Shown here: positions 44,563-52,827 of the stretch, piece by piece | Layout: every line of letters begins with the position of its first letter | How positions within the stretch are numbered: the stretch's first letter is position 1 | Assembly (NCBI RefSeq): GCF_030407455.1 | Contig: NZ_JASDDJ010000017.1 | Coordinates: 1-56,430, forward strand | Direction of reading: 5' to 3' | DNA from: Psychrobacter sp. 5A.1 | Lineage (GTDB): Bacteria; Pseudomonadota; Gammaproteobacteria; Pseudomonadales; Moraxellaceae | DNA: 56,430 nt | Notes under the pieces: generated by a model | What the model was told of the DNA's origin: nothing | The model's input: the letters and a program-made list of their open reading frames with translations, nothing else | The model's database searches: none | Position numbers and translations under genes: made by a program

Positions 44563-44734
44563 GGTGTGTCCTCATTTCAAAAATGGCCATAAAAATGAGA
44601 TAAATGGCCGTCAAACAAAAAAAATAGTGTCGATAATATCGGGATATTATCGATACTATTTGACGATGTTTGGCAAGATTTAGCCATTTTTAGCCCAGTT
44701 AGATGACTATCGTTTGAATTGAGGACATACCTTA
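44560..44734 (-). mobile_element. MITE family 1, copy G, in the stop codon of the kinase gene
   Basis: Ends GGGTGTGTCCTCA / TGAGGACATACCT with TA flanks. It lies exactly in the stop codon of the kinase gene and between it and the Thg1-like gene. Removing it would leave the two genes about 50 bases apart, as in an operon. Confidence 0.88.
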
Positions 44735-44784
44735 AGCCGTTTACTTACCGAGCACCCTATTCATCAATTAATATTGAGAGCTTT

Positions 44785-45564
44785 ATGCGTTTTGAAGAGT
44801 TAGATACTCGCCTACGAGTGTATGAGACGGCTCATGACCTTTGTGTTATGCCAGAGATGTTTGTTGTTGTACGTTTAGATGGACGCGGCTTTACCAAAAA
44901 AACTAAAGAGACTTGGCAACTTGATGCTCCTTTTGACACTCGCTTTCATGAATTAATGGTAGCCACTACAAAGCATCTTATGAGCTGCGGCTTCAATATC
45001 ATTTATGGCTATACTCAGAGTGACGAAATATCATTATTATTCCATCCTACAGAAGACACATTTAAACGCAAACTTCGTAAAATTAATTCAGTGCTAGCTG
45101 GTGAAGCCAGCGGCTTCTTTAGTGTTACTCATGGACAATTAGCAAGTTTTGACGCTAGAGTCTCACAGCTACCCAATACATCATTAGTGCAGCAGTATTT
45201 TCGCTGGCGGCAAGAAGATGCTCATCGCAATAGTCTAAATGCTCACTGTTACTGGTTACTGCGTAAGCAAGGTATAGATTCCAATTCGGCGACGATGCAA
45301 ATGGCAGGTAAGGCGTTAGAAGACAAGCACGAGCTCCTTTATCAGCATGGTATTAATTATAATGAACTCCCCAATTGGCAAAAACGTGGTACAGGTATAT
45401 ATTTTACAGAAGTCAATAAAACTGGCTTTAATCCTAAGAGCAACAGTCCAACCGTCACACAACGCCGTATATTAATAGCAAATACAGATTTACCACTTGG
45501 CGAAAAGTATGATGCTTTTATCGCAAAATTATTACCAACTGATTTGACGATACAATCTGTATAA
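44785..45564 (+). CDS. Thg1-like 3'-5' RNA polymerase (tRNA-His guanylyltransferase family)
   Basis: A 259-residue protein with Thg1/TLP marks: MFVVVRLDGRGFTKKTKE (first metal Asp), YGYTQSDEISLLF (second carboxylates) and the HRNSLNAHCYW region. Bacterial Thg1-like proteins repair truncated tRNA 5' ends by reverse-direction addition. The frame opens upstream at 44719, inside MITE G, but ATG 44785 with GAGAG five bases upstream is the likely start. Adjacent to a polynucleotide-kinase-like gene, suggesting an RNA repair pair now separated by a MITE. Confidence 0.87.
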   Translation: MRFEELDTRLRVYETAHDLCVMPEMFVVVRLDGRGFTKKTKETWQLDAPFDTRFHELMVATTKHLMSCGFNIIYGYTQSDEISLLFHPTEDTFKRKLRKINSVLAGEASGFFSVTHGQLASFDARVSQLPNTSLVQQYFRWRQEDAHRNSLNAHCYWLLRKQGIDSNSATMQMAGKALEDKHELLYQHGINYNELPNWQKRGTGIYFTEVNKTGFNPKSNSPTVTQRRILIANTDLPLGEKYDAFIAKLLPTDLTIQSV

Positions 45565-45764
45565 ATTAAGCATTTATTTTTACAAAGCTTTTCATGGTTA
45601 ACAAACTCGTTACACGACCACCTAACAAAGCCTAACACTCAAGGGTTCCAACATTGATTTAAGCTGCTATCATTTATAACGAATCAACAAGCAGTACTTA
45701 TACAACCTATTAAATAACAATAAGTTAAATATTCAATAAAACAAAATATATAACGGAGTAAAAT

Positions 45765-46247
45765 ATGAGAGAACGTTACGCAAGTGGCATTTCAGACGAT
45801 ACTGCCAAAAAAATGATTGATTTGCTAAACGCTAACTTAGCAAATGTTATCGATTTAACGTTAGATGGCAAACAGTGCCACTGGAATCTACAAGGTACTG
45901 GTTTCATTGGTGTGCATCAATTACTGGATGAGACATCAGCTCGTATCCTTGAAGTATCAGATACTATCGCAGAACGTATTGTTATCTTGGGTGGTCAGCC
46001 GAACGGTTTGGCCAGTCGCGTGGTAAAAGAGTCTATCTTAGACGATTACCCAACTGATATCACTGAAGTCGATCAACATGTTCGTGAGTTGACTAGCCGC
46101 TATAAAAAAGTCGCAGAGACATTGCGTAAAGCAATCGCTACTGCTGGCGATGCAGGTGACGAAGATACCGCTGATTTATTTACAGAAGCCAGTCGTATCA
46201 TCGATAAAGATGCATGGTTCATCGGTGCAAACGCACCAAAGAAATAA
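45765..46247 (+). CDS. dps: Dps-family DNA-binding ferritin-like protein
   Basis: A 160-residue four-helix bundle with the Dps ferroxidase segment QCHWNLQGTGFIGVHQLLDE and the DETSARILEVSDTIAERI that follows, and DKDAWFIGANAP at the end. Dps dodecamers bind DNA, oxidise iron with peroxide and protect cells in stationary phase or oxidative stress. GGAG precedes ATG 45765. No OxyR or Fur site could be identified by eye in the AT-rich upstream bases. Confidence 0.95.
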   Translation: MRERYASGISDDTAKKMIDLLNANLANVIDLTLDGKQCHWNLQGTGFIGVHQLLDETSARILEVSDTIAERIVILGGQPNGLASRVVKESILDDYPTDITEVDQHVRELTSRYKKVAETLRKAIATAGDAGDEDTADLFTEASRIIDKDAWFIGANAPKK

Positions 46248-46309
46248 AGACTGTCCGTTGACATACGCTTAGCGTCTGTTGAATAACATATTTATAATCT
46301 TACATGAAG

Positions 46310-46337
46310 AAAAGCCGTCATTATCGACGGCTTTTTT
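46310..46337. terminator. dps terminator
   Basis: The stem AAAAGCCGTC (46310-46319) / GACGGCTTTT (46326-46335) with a 6-base loop is followed by T residues and can act on both strands. Confidence 0.9.
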
Positions 46338-46454
46338 GTGTCTTAGATTTCTACACTCTTAGATTTCTACGCTTTGAATACAGAAAAAGCAACAAATAGC
46401 ATTGGGGAAAATCATCCTAATATTGCTATGTACTCTTCCTATCAACTGTATAAA

Positions 46455-47543
46455 TCAAATATCCTCTAGACTCAGCAGCTCAGCGTTAGGTTCTGATAGT
46501 GTCAAAATAGCTTCTTGAAAGACAGGATTGCCTCGGAATAAATTTTCAATCTCTTCAAATTTTTGGGCAATTTCTTTTTCTTTTTGATTACCTGCGATGT
46601 CTACTGCCGCCACCATAAATATCTTTTTTGGGCCGACCCATTCTAAGTGCAAATAGGACACACTATCGATATCTGGATGATTAAGCAGCTCACTTAAGAC
46701 ATATTCATGCATACGGTCAGTGACTCTATATCCCACTAAAAAATCTCGGTTGCGACTGATTAAAAATATGGCGACAACGCCCAGTAGTAGACCGACGATA
46801 ATAGACCCTAGAGCATCCCAATACGGCTCTCCCGTATAAGCATGCATACCCATGGCGGCGGCGGCGATAACCAAACCAACGACGGCGGCTAAATCCTCAA
46901 AAAACACGCCACGCAAGGTCGGATTGGAAGTATCAACGACATAGCCAAGTGCACTGATATCAAGTGCCTCACCATGTTTTTTACTTTGTCTGTAGGCTTG
47001 AATCAATGAAATCCCTTCGAGCACAAACGCCACTGCCAAGACGATAAATCCAATCGTGTAATTGGTCTCAGATTCAGCAGCATTCCATTCTTTGATACCC
47101 GTATAAATAGAGACAATCGAGCCTGCCGTAAATACACCAAAAGCAGCAATCATCGACCAGACATAAGACTCTTTGCCGTAGCCTAATGGATGGCTCTTAT
47201 CAGCAGGTTTGATGGATTTTTTTTCTGCGACGATGAGCAAAGTACCGTTACCAGCATCTGCCCATGAGTGGGCTGCTTCCGCAATCATGGAGGCTGAGCC
47301 TGTCATAAAGGCGGCAACTGTTTTTGCAATCGCAATAACGAGATTGGCCCCGACCGCAATCAATACGGTGACGAGTGAGCCTGAATGCTCATCATTGGTT
47401 TCAGGGCTTTGGTTAAGGGTGTGTTTTACATTAGGGTCATTTGGAATTTTAGGATTACCTGCCCCCCGTGCACGAGGTGTTTGCGCTTTAGGAGAAGCGG
47501 GTAAATGGCGCTGGGGATTAGCAATAGATGGCTTTAGACTCAT
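46455..47543 (-). CDS. Cation diffusion facilitator transporter (ZnT9-like)
   Basis: A 362-residue inner-membrane exporter with six helices after a basic, proline-rich N-terminal tail of about 50 residues. The first metal site is AEAAHSWADAGN. The second-helix site reads FFEDLAAVVG, which fits the ZnT9-like branch rather than the usual HxxxD. A cytoplasmic C-terminal domain follows (VTDRMHEYVLSELLNHPDID). Substrate may be zinc or another divalent metal. It is convergent with dps but shows no direct regulatory link. Confidence 0.87.
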   Translation of the reverse strand: MSLKPSIANPQRHLPASPKAQTPRARGAGNPKIPNDPNVKHTLNQSPETNDEHSGSLVTVLIAVGANLVIAIAKTVAAFMTGSASMIAEAAHSWADAGNGTLLIVAEKKSIKPADKSHPLGYGKESYVWSMIAAFGVFTAGSIVSIYTGIKEWNAAESETNYTIGFIVLAVAFVLEGISLIQAYRQSKKHGEALDISALGYVVDTSNPTLRGVFFEDLAAVVGLVIAAAAMGMHAYTGEPYWDALGSIIVGLLLGVVAIFLISRNRDFLVGYRVTDRMHEYVLSELLNHPDIDSVSYLHLEWVGPKKIFMVAAVDIAGNQKEKEIAQKFEEIENLFRGNPVFQEAILTLSEPNAELLSLEDI

Positions 47544-47673
47544 GCTAGACTCACTGAAATAACGTATTGATGGTAAATATATTCACGACAAATGAATGGC
47601 TTTAGATAGATACGATCTTAGAGTAAGTCCTTTACAATATCAGTGTTTTTTTAGTGAGTCCTTGTATGAGTTA

Positions 47674-48189
47674 TTAAGGTGTATTGACGTCGCAGCTAGG
47701 GCGATGAGCGCTTTCCATACGTAATTCTTTTCGCTCTTTGGCGGCATCAGCTCGGCATTGCTGCATTTTATTCTTGATATCAAGTGGCGGCACTGCGGTT
47801 GGTTTACCTTTGTCATCGATTGCGACCATCGTAAAATAACAACTGTTGGTATGACGGACCGTACGACCACGTACATCTTCTGCTTCGACGCGAATACCTA
47901 CTTCCATTGAGGTATTACCAACATAATTGACACTAGCTGCAAAAGTAACCAACTCGCCCACATATATCGGCTCACGGAACATGACTTGGTCGACAGACAG
48001 TGTCACCACATAGTTCCCACTATAACGACTGGCACACGCGTAAGCGACTTGATCGAGCATCTTTAGCAAATCACCACCGTGCACATTGCCAATGAAATTT
48101 GCCATATCAGGCGTCATGAGTATCGACATGTATAGCTCATGATTTAAAGGAGCTTTTTTGGCAGTTGAACTAGTATTGTATTGCGGCAT
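47674..48189 (-). CDS. Acyl-CoA thioesterase (YciA-like hotdog)
   Basis: A 171-residue hotdog-fold thioesterase. The core helix ANFIGNVHGGDLLKMLDQVAYACASRYSG carries the conserved Asn, His and Asp of the active site, followed by SVDQVMFREPIYVGELV. The C-terminal tail is rich in charged residues. The frame opens at 48213, but ATG 48189 has AAGGA five bases upstream. It hydrolyses acyl-CoA; chain-length preference cannot be told. Confidence 0.88.
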   Translation of the reverse strand: MPQYNTSSTAKKAPLNHELYMSILMTPDMANFIGNVHGGDLLKMLDQVAYACASRYSGNYVVTLSVDQVMFREPIYVGELVTFAASVNYVGNTSMEVGIRVEAEDVRGRTVRHTNSCYFTMVAIDDKGKPTAVPPLDIKNKMQQCRADAAKERKELRMESAHRPSCDVNTP

Positions 48190-48217
48190 AACGTTCCTTA
48201 AATGGTTTGACACTTAT

Positions 48218-48237
48218 TAGGGTCTATTGAACATTTA
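48218..48237 (+). mobile_element. MITE family 2, lone end fragment
   Basis: The 20 bases beginning TAGGGTCTATTGAACATTT differ by one base from the family 2 end. Nothing further of the element is seen. Confidence 0.5.
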
Positions 48238-48320
48238 TACAGCAGGTCACCCTATAGCACAAACAGCCCTCTGTCGGTGAATGGTCTAGGTTATGTAAAT
48301 TGGGACTATTTAAACAACAT

Positions 48321-48494
48321 TTGGGCGTGTCCTCATTTTAAAAATGGTGATAAAAATGAGATAAATCGCAGTCAAACAAGGAAAATAGCGCAGATAATAT
48401 CGAGATATTAGTCAGCTATTTGACGCTGTTTGGCAAGACTTAGCCATTTTTAACCCATTTAGATGACTATCGATTGAATTGAGGACACGCCCTA
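48321..48494 (-). mobile_element. MITE family 1, copy H
   Basis: Full length with ends GGGCGTGTCCTCA / TGAGGACACGCCC; the right flank is TA and the left is TT. It lies just downstream of the DUF2177 gene stop, without affecting a stop codon. Confidence 0.85.
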
Positions 48495-48515
48495 GATAAG
48501 CCAAGATAATAAGCT

Positions 48516-48926
48516 TTAGGCCAACCAATGAAAGCGATAAGCAAGCCATGCAACGAGAGCGCTAACTGAACCTGTCAAAATCCCACCCCAAGCAAAGTCT
48601 ACTAACGCAGTATCTAAGGTAAACCCTTTATATAATGCTAAATTGGTAAAATCATAAGTACCGTAAGCCATCAAGCCAATCAGCCCGCCGAGTAAGAAGA
48701 TATGACCAACGGATGCGCCTGCTTTGATTTGCGGATACAGTACCAAAATACAAAGTGCCAATATATAAAACATATAAAACACGCCAGCCGCCATCATGTT
48801 TGGCTCATCAGCCAATAGATGCCCGATACGTGACTCATAAAAGGCGCCTTTCATAGTCGTCAGCCAGACAGCATCGACACCCAAAAAGATAACCACAGCA
48901 GCGAGATAAATAAAAACGTAACCCAT
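48516..48926 (-). CDS. DUF2177 family membrane protein
   Basis: A 136-residue protein with four hydrophobic helices. It starts MGYVFIYLAAVVIFLGVDAVWL and contains YGTYDFTNLALYKGF and a C-terminal FAWGGILTGSVSA, the DUF2177 layout. Function is unknown. GAGGTAAT precedes ATG 48926. It stands next to the LysR regulator but on its own transcript. Confidence 0.82.
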   Translation of the reverse strand: MGYVFIYLAAVVIFLGVDAVWLTTMKGAFYESRIGHLLADEPNMMAAGVFYMFYILALCILVLYPQIKAGASVGHIFLLGGLIGLMAYGTYDFTNLALYKGFTLDTALVDFAWGGILTGSVSALVAWLAYRFHWLA

Positions 48927-48965
48927 GATATTACCTCTTATAAAATGAATAAAAACGGATAAAAT

Positions 48966-49871
48966 TTATAGTGTTAGTCTTGGTTGGATAAAGTCTAAAA
49001 ATGCCAGAATACGCGAAGATACGGCACTGTTTTTGTAATATACCGCCTGTATGGCTTCACGGTTATTTGGTCTGACTATCGCCTCAGGCAATACTTCAAC
49101 CAATCTGCCAGATTCTAAATCTTCGCCAATCATAAAATGTGACAGTAAAGCAATGCCCTGATGATTCAAACATAGCTGACGTAAGGTCTCGCCGCTACTT
49201 CCAGTCATATGAAAATTGAGCTTCACTGGAGTTTTTAGTGGCCAACTATTTAGTTTTGACGCATCGTTAAAGCCAATTAACTTATGAGTGCTTAAATCAT
49301 CAACATTCAAATCATCAATATGAGTCACTTCATTATGCTGGTGTAAGTATTCAGGACTGGCTACTAGCCGCAGCTTACTGTTACCTAATAGACGCGCATG
49401 CAGATTTGAGTCTTTTAAATCGCCAATTCTGATAGCCAGATCCGTTTTGTGCTCAAGCAAATCGATAATACTGTCATGCGAGGTTAGGTCGAGCGTAATG
49501 TGTGGATATTGCGCTAAAAACTCACCAACTAAAGGCGCCAGTTGATGCAACACAAACGGGCTGGCAGCGTCAATTCGTAGATGCCCACTCGGCGCTTGTT
49601 TTAACAGCTTAATCGCTTCTTCACCTGTATATAATGTATTTAAACTCTCACGCGCATATCTAATAAAGACATGCCCCTCCTCCGTCAGCTCCAAGCGCCG
49701 TGTCGTTCTATTTAGCAGCGTACATTGCAGTGTATCTTCGAGCCTAGATACCGCTCGAGAGACTTTGGCAACCTGCTCATTCAGTAAATTGGCAGCGCCA
49801 GTAAAGCTCCCCGTGTCTACTACCGTCAAAAATATCTCTATGTCTTCTGTTTTAGCATGTCCCATCATCAT
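48966..49871 (-). CDS. LysR-family transcriptional regulator
   Basis: A 301-residue regulator: the N-terminal HTH reads EDIEIFLTVVDTGSFTGAAN with LNRTTRRLELTEEG at its end, then a substrate-binding domain (HLRIDAASPFVLHQLAPLV and TDLAIRIGDLKDSNL). It is divergent from the MFS gene, the usual arrangement for LysR regulation of a transporter. The exact start could be ATG 49871, 49868 or 49865. A 7-bp palindrome lies just upstream. Confidence 0.88.
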   Translation of the reverse strand: MMMGHAKTEDIEIFLTVVDTGSFTGAANLLNEQVAKVSRAVSRLEDTLQCTLLNRTTRRLELTEEGHVFIRYARESLNTLYTGEEAIKLLKQAPSGHLRIDAASPFVLHQLAPLVGEFLAQYPHITLDLTSHDSIIDLLEHKTDLAIRIGDLKDSNLHARLLGNSKLRLVASPEYLHQHNEVTHIDDLNVDDLSTHKLIGFNDASKLNSWPLKTPVKLNFHMTGSSGETLRQLCLNHQGIALLSHFMIGEDLESGRLVEVLPEAIVRPNNREAIQAVYYKNSAVSSRILAFLDFIQPRLTL

Positions 49872-49888
49872 GATTACCTTTACAAAAT

Positions 49889-49907
49889 TGACAAAGGTAT
49901 TTTGTCA
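49889..49907. promoter_or_regulatory. Palindromic candidate operator between LysR and MFS genes
   Basis: TGACAAA (49889-49895) and TTTGTCA (49901-49907) form a perfect 7-bp inverted repeat with five bases between, in the 105-bp divergent gap. Both the site size and location fit a LysR binding box, close to the LysR start. Confidence 0.5.
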
Positions 49908-49976
49908 TTTGTGCTGTTTTTTGCAAACTATAAATCGGTCAAACTACGCGCATCATTTAATTATTAGGATGTCGTT

Positions 49977-51149
49977 ATGCCACTCGCTTTATGGGCGCTT
50001 ACTTTAAGCGCATTTGCAATTGGGACAACCGAATTTGTCATCGTTGGATTGGTACCAACTATTGCCACCGATTTGGGCGTGAGCTTACCTTCAGCAGGAT
50101 TGCTCGTTAGCCTATATGCCGTCGGTGTTGCTATCGGTGCTCCTATACTTACCGCGCTCACTGGCCGCTGGAATCGCAAAATAGTACTGATGAGCCTAAT
50201 GGGTCTGTTTGTCATCGGCAACTTGCTGGCTTGGCAAGCACCCAGTTATGAAACCTTAATACTCGCGCGTATATTGACCGGTCTGGCGCATGGTGTGTTT
50301 TTCTCCATTGGTTCTATGATTGCTACCAGCCTTGTCAGTAAAGAAAAAGAAGCCAGCGCGATTGCCATTATGTTTACTGGACTCACTGTAGCGCTCGTCA
50401 CTGGCGTACCTCTTGGCACATGGATTGGACAGCACTTCGGTTGGCGCGCTACGTTTTTAGTCGTCTCAGTACTGGGTTTAATCGCTTTAATTGGTAGCGC
50501 CATATTAGTACCAAAAAACCTAAAAAAATCTATCCCTGCAACGTTCAAAGAGCAACTACAAGTCATTGTAAAACCACAGTTACTGCTGGTTTATCTCATG
50601 ACTATCCTTGGCTATGGTGGTACGTTTACGGCATTTACCTACCTAGCACCTATCTTAGAACAGCAGACCAAATTTGCGCCATCAGCTATTGGTCTCATCA
50701 TGCTCGTATATGGCGTGTCCGTTGCGATCGGCAATATCTGGGGCGGCAAGCTTGCAGATAAACGCGGCCCTATTAGTGCGCTTAGCATTATATTCAGCGC
50801 CTTAAGTGTCATTCTTTTATTATTCACCTTTACTATGCAATCCAAGATTGCCGCAGTGCTAACTATTCTGGTATGGGGGGCTTTCGCCTTTGGTAATGTA
50901 CCAGGCCTACAAATCTACGTAGTCAAGCAAGCTGAAAAATATACGCCGAACGCTGTCGATGTCGCTTCTGGATTGAATATTGCTGCATTTAATATCGGTA
51001 TCGCATTAGGTTCTATTATCGGTGGTAGCGTGGTTGAAAACATGTCATTGCAAGACACAGCTTGGATAGGTGCTGCCATATCTTTGATGGCGTTAGCGGT
51101 GACACGCTATTCTGGCTTTCTTGATAAACGTGCCACTCAAGCAACATAA
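49977..51149 (+). CDS. MFS transporter (DHA1-type efflux)
   Basis: A 390-residue, 12-helix transporter. Visible marks are ALTLSAFAIGTTEFVIVGLVPTIA at helix 1, LTGRWNRKIVL in the first cytoplasmic loop (motif A variant), ARILTGLAHGVFF, and GVPLGTWIGQHFGWRATF (motif C region). These are typical of the AraJ/PbuE-like DHA1 group. Substrate unknown. AGGATGTC precedes ATG 49977; controlled presumably by the divergent LysR gene. Confidence 0.88.
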   Translation: MPLALWALTLSAFAIGTTEFVIVGLVPTIATDLGVSLPSAGLLVSLYAVGVAIGAPILTALTGRWNRKIVLMSLMGLFVIGNLLAWQAPSYETLILARILTGLAHGVFFSIGSMIATSLVSKEKEASAIAIMFTGLTVALVTGVPLGTWIGQHFGWRATFLVVSVLGLIALIGSAILVPKNLKKSIPATFKEQLQVIVKPQLLLVYLMTILGYGGTFTAFTYLAPILEQQTKFAPSAIGLIMLVYGVSVAIGNIWGGKLADKRGPISALSIIFSALSVILLLFTFTMQSKIAAVLTILVWGAFAFGNVPGLQIYVVKQAEKYTPNAVDVASGLNIAAFNIGIALGSIIGGSVVENMSLQDTAWIGAAISLMALAVTRYSGFLDKRATQAT

Positions 51150-51180
51150 AATATCTCAATGTACAACCTTTCAATACATG

Positions 51181-51210
51181 GGTCTCAAACGGTTAATGCG
51201 TTATGAGACC
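51181..51210. terminator. Possible terminator between MFS and Cfa-like genes
   Basis: The hairpin GGTCTCA-AACG / CGTT-A-TGAGACC (51181-51191 and 51199-51210) has one bulged base and a 7-base loop but no T run. It lies between convergent genes. Confidence 0.35.
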
Positions 51211-51250
51211 TTACAAGCGCTATAACGAAGCCATATCCACATCAAAATAT

Positions 51251-52705
51251 TTACACCGACGCGGTGTCTGCCATCTCTGCTTCATTAAAGACCGTCTCAT
51301 CATTCAAAACCGTTTTATGATTTAAGACGGCTGATGGCAAATCAGAGAAATGCAGCGTATCGATGTTGTTTGGCTTCACCGCCGTTACTTGTACCACACC
51401 GATCGTGCGCTCCAAAAACCCCCCTTCGCAATAGCAAAAGTAAAACTCCCACAGGCGGATAAACGCTTCATCATAGCCAAGCGCAACTATCTCTTCACGC
51501 TGCGACATAAATGCTAAGCGCCAATCTCTGAGCGTATGCGCATAATCAAAACCATAGTCATGTAATTGTTTGACGACCATATCGGTCTGCTCGGTGAATT
51601 GAGTGGTCAACTCTTGATTTGAGAGCAAACAGCCGCCTGGGAATATGTGCGTTTGAATAAAATCGACCGAATTGACGTAGTCTTGATAATTTTGGTCGTT
51701 AAAGGTAATTGCCTGCAGGACCATCAATCCTGTTGGCTTGAGCAAACTATTACATTTAGCAAAGAACGTCGGCAAGTATTCGTGCCCGACTGCTTCAATC
51801 ATCTCGATACTGACTAACTTGTCATACTGCCCTGTCAGCTCACGATAATCTTGCTTGAGTAACGTCACTTTATCAGACAGTCCAGCTGCTTCGACTCGGC
51901 GCTGTGCCTCGCCATACTGCGCGTCAGAGATGGTTGTCGTGGTGACTTTGCAGCCATAGTGTTTGGCTGCATAAATAGCAAAACCACCCCAACCAGTACC
52001 GATTTCAATCACATGGTCATCAGCAGTCAATTGTAGACGCTGACAAATGAGCGCCAGTTTGTGCTGTTGGGCATTGCTAAGAGACACATCGGGCGTACGG
52101 TATACCGCTGACGAGTACATCATTGTGTCATCTAAAAAACGCTGATACATGTCATTGCCCAAATCATAATGGGCTAGAATATTTGACTTGGAGCCAGACT
52201 TGTCATTGCTACGCAGTTGATGCTTTGCTTTTTCAAAGGCTTTACTGACACCTGCAAAGCGATTCTCTAGTTTATTCAATACAGCCAAGTTACGAGCTGC
52301 CAACCGAATCAAACCCGTCAAATCATCCGTATCCCACTCGCCGTTGATATAGCTATCTGCTAGCGCAATAGAGCCGCCAAGTAATAGCTGGCGATAGACA
52401 GCTGGATCATGAATGGTCAAGGAGACATGTAAGGAGTGACGACCCACTGCCGAACTACTGGCTACGGTAGTAGACTCACTGCCAAAACAGCTGGTCTTAG
52501 ACGCCTCATTACCGAACGACTCAATGAGAGTAAGGCTGCCAAACTGTATATGCTGCAACGCGCGAAATATCAACTTTCTTGCCACTTTATTGACCCCGCC
52601 ACTGACGGGTTTTAAGACAGCGCTCTCATTGACCACTTTACTCATCTGTGCAGTTAATCTCTCTGATGTTGAAACAGGTGCTCGATCGGTCAGTCTGGCT
52701 GGCAT
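51251..52705 (-). CDS. Cyclopropane-fatty-acid-synthase-like methyltransferase
   Basis: A 484-residue CFA-synthase family enzyme: SNILAHYDLGNDMYQRFLDD, MMYSSAVYR, VIEIGTGWGGFAIYAA (SAM site), SIEMIEAVGHEYLP and the EFYFCYCEGGFLERTIG end with the bicarbonate-site Glu. The SAM-binding and catalytic residues look intact. The frame opens at 52750, but ATG 52705 (MPARLTDR) has AAGGA upstream. It is last in a four-gene operon with SDR, COG2907 and DUF1365 genes, a set that in other bacteria is linked to methylated or furan fatty acids. Confidence 0.87.
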   Translation of the reverse strand: MPARLTDRAPVSTSERLTAQMSKVVNESAVLKPVSGGVNKVARKLIFRALQHIQFGSLTLIESFGNEASKTSCFGSESTTVASSSAVGRHSLHVSLTIHDPAVYRQLLLGGSIALADSYINGEWDTDDLTGLIRLAARNLAVLNKLENRFAGVSKAFEKAKHQLRSNDKSGSKSNILAHYDLGNDMYQRFLDDTMMYSSAVYRTPDVSLSNAQQHKLALICQRLQLTADDHVIEIGTGWGGFAIYAAKHYGCKVTTTTISDAQYGEAQRRVEAAGLSDKVTLLKQDYRELTGQYDKLVSIEMIEAVGHEYLPTFFAKCNSLLKPTGLMVLQAITFNDQNYQDYVNSVDFIQTHIFPGGCLLSNQELTTQFTEQTDMVVKQLHDYGFDYAHTLRDWRLAFMSQREEIVALGYDEAFIRLWEFYFCYCEGGFLERTIGVVQVTAVKPNNIDTLHFSDLPSAVLNHKTVLNDETVFNEAEMADTASV

Positions 52706-52827
52706 CGTGTATTTATCCTTGTCTAAATGCTTTATTGGTTGGTCTAACATTCATGAAATTTTGGGATTTCTAATGACTTCAAATAGCTAATGGCTTTGAA
52801 TTGCTAATGGCTGTCTTTTGGACTGTT

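Noticed and set aside
44719..44784. N-terminal extension of the Thg1-like protein
   Set aside because: These codons fall partly within MITE copy G and lack a Shine-Dalgarno; ATG 44785 is better supported.
46270..46290. GCGTCTGTTGAATAACAT resembling a MITE family 2 end
   Set aside because: Only about nine contiguous bases match and there is no TAGGG start.
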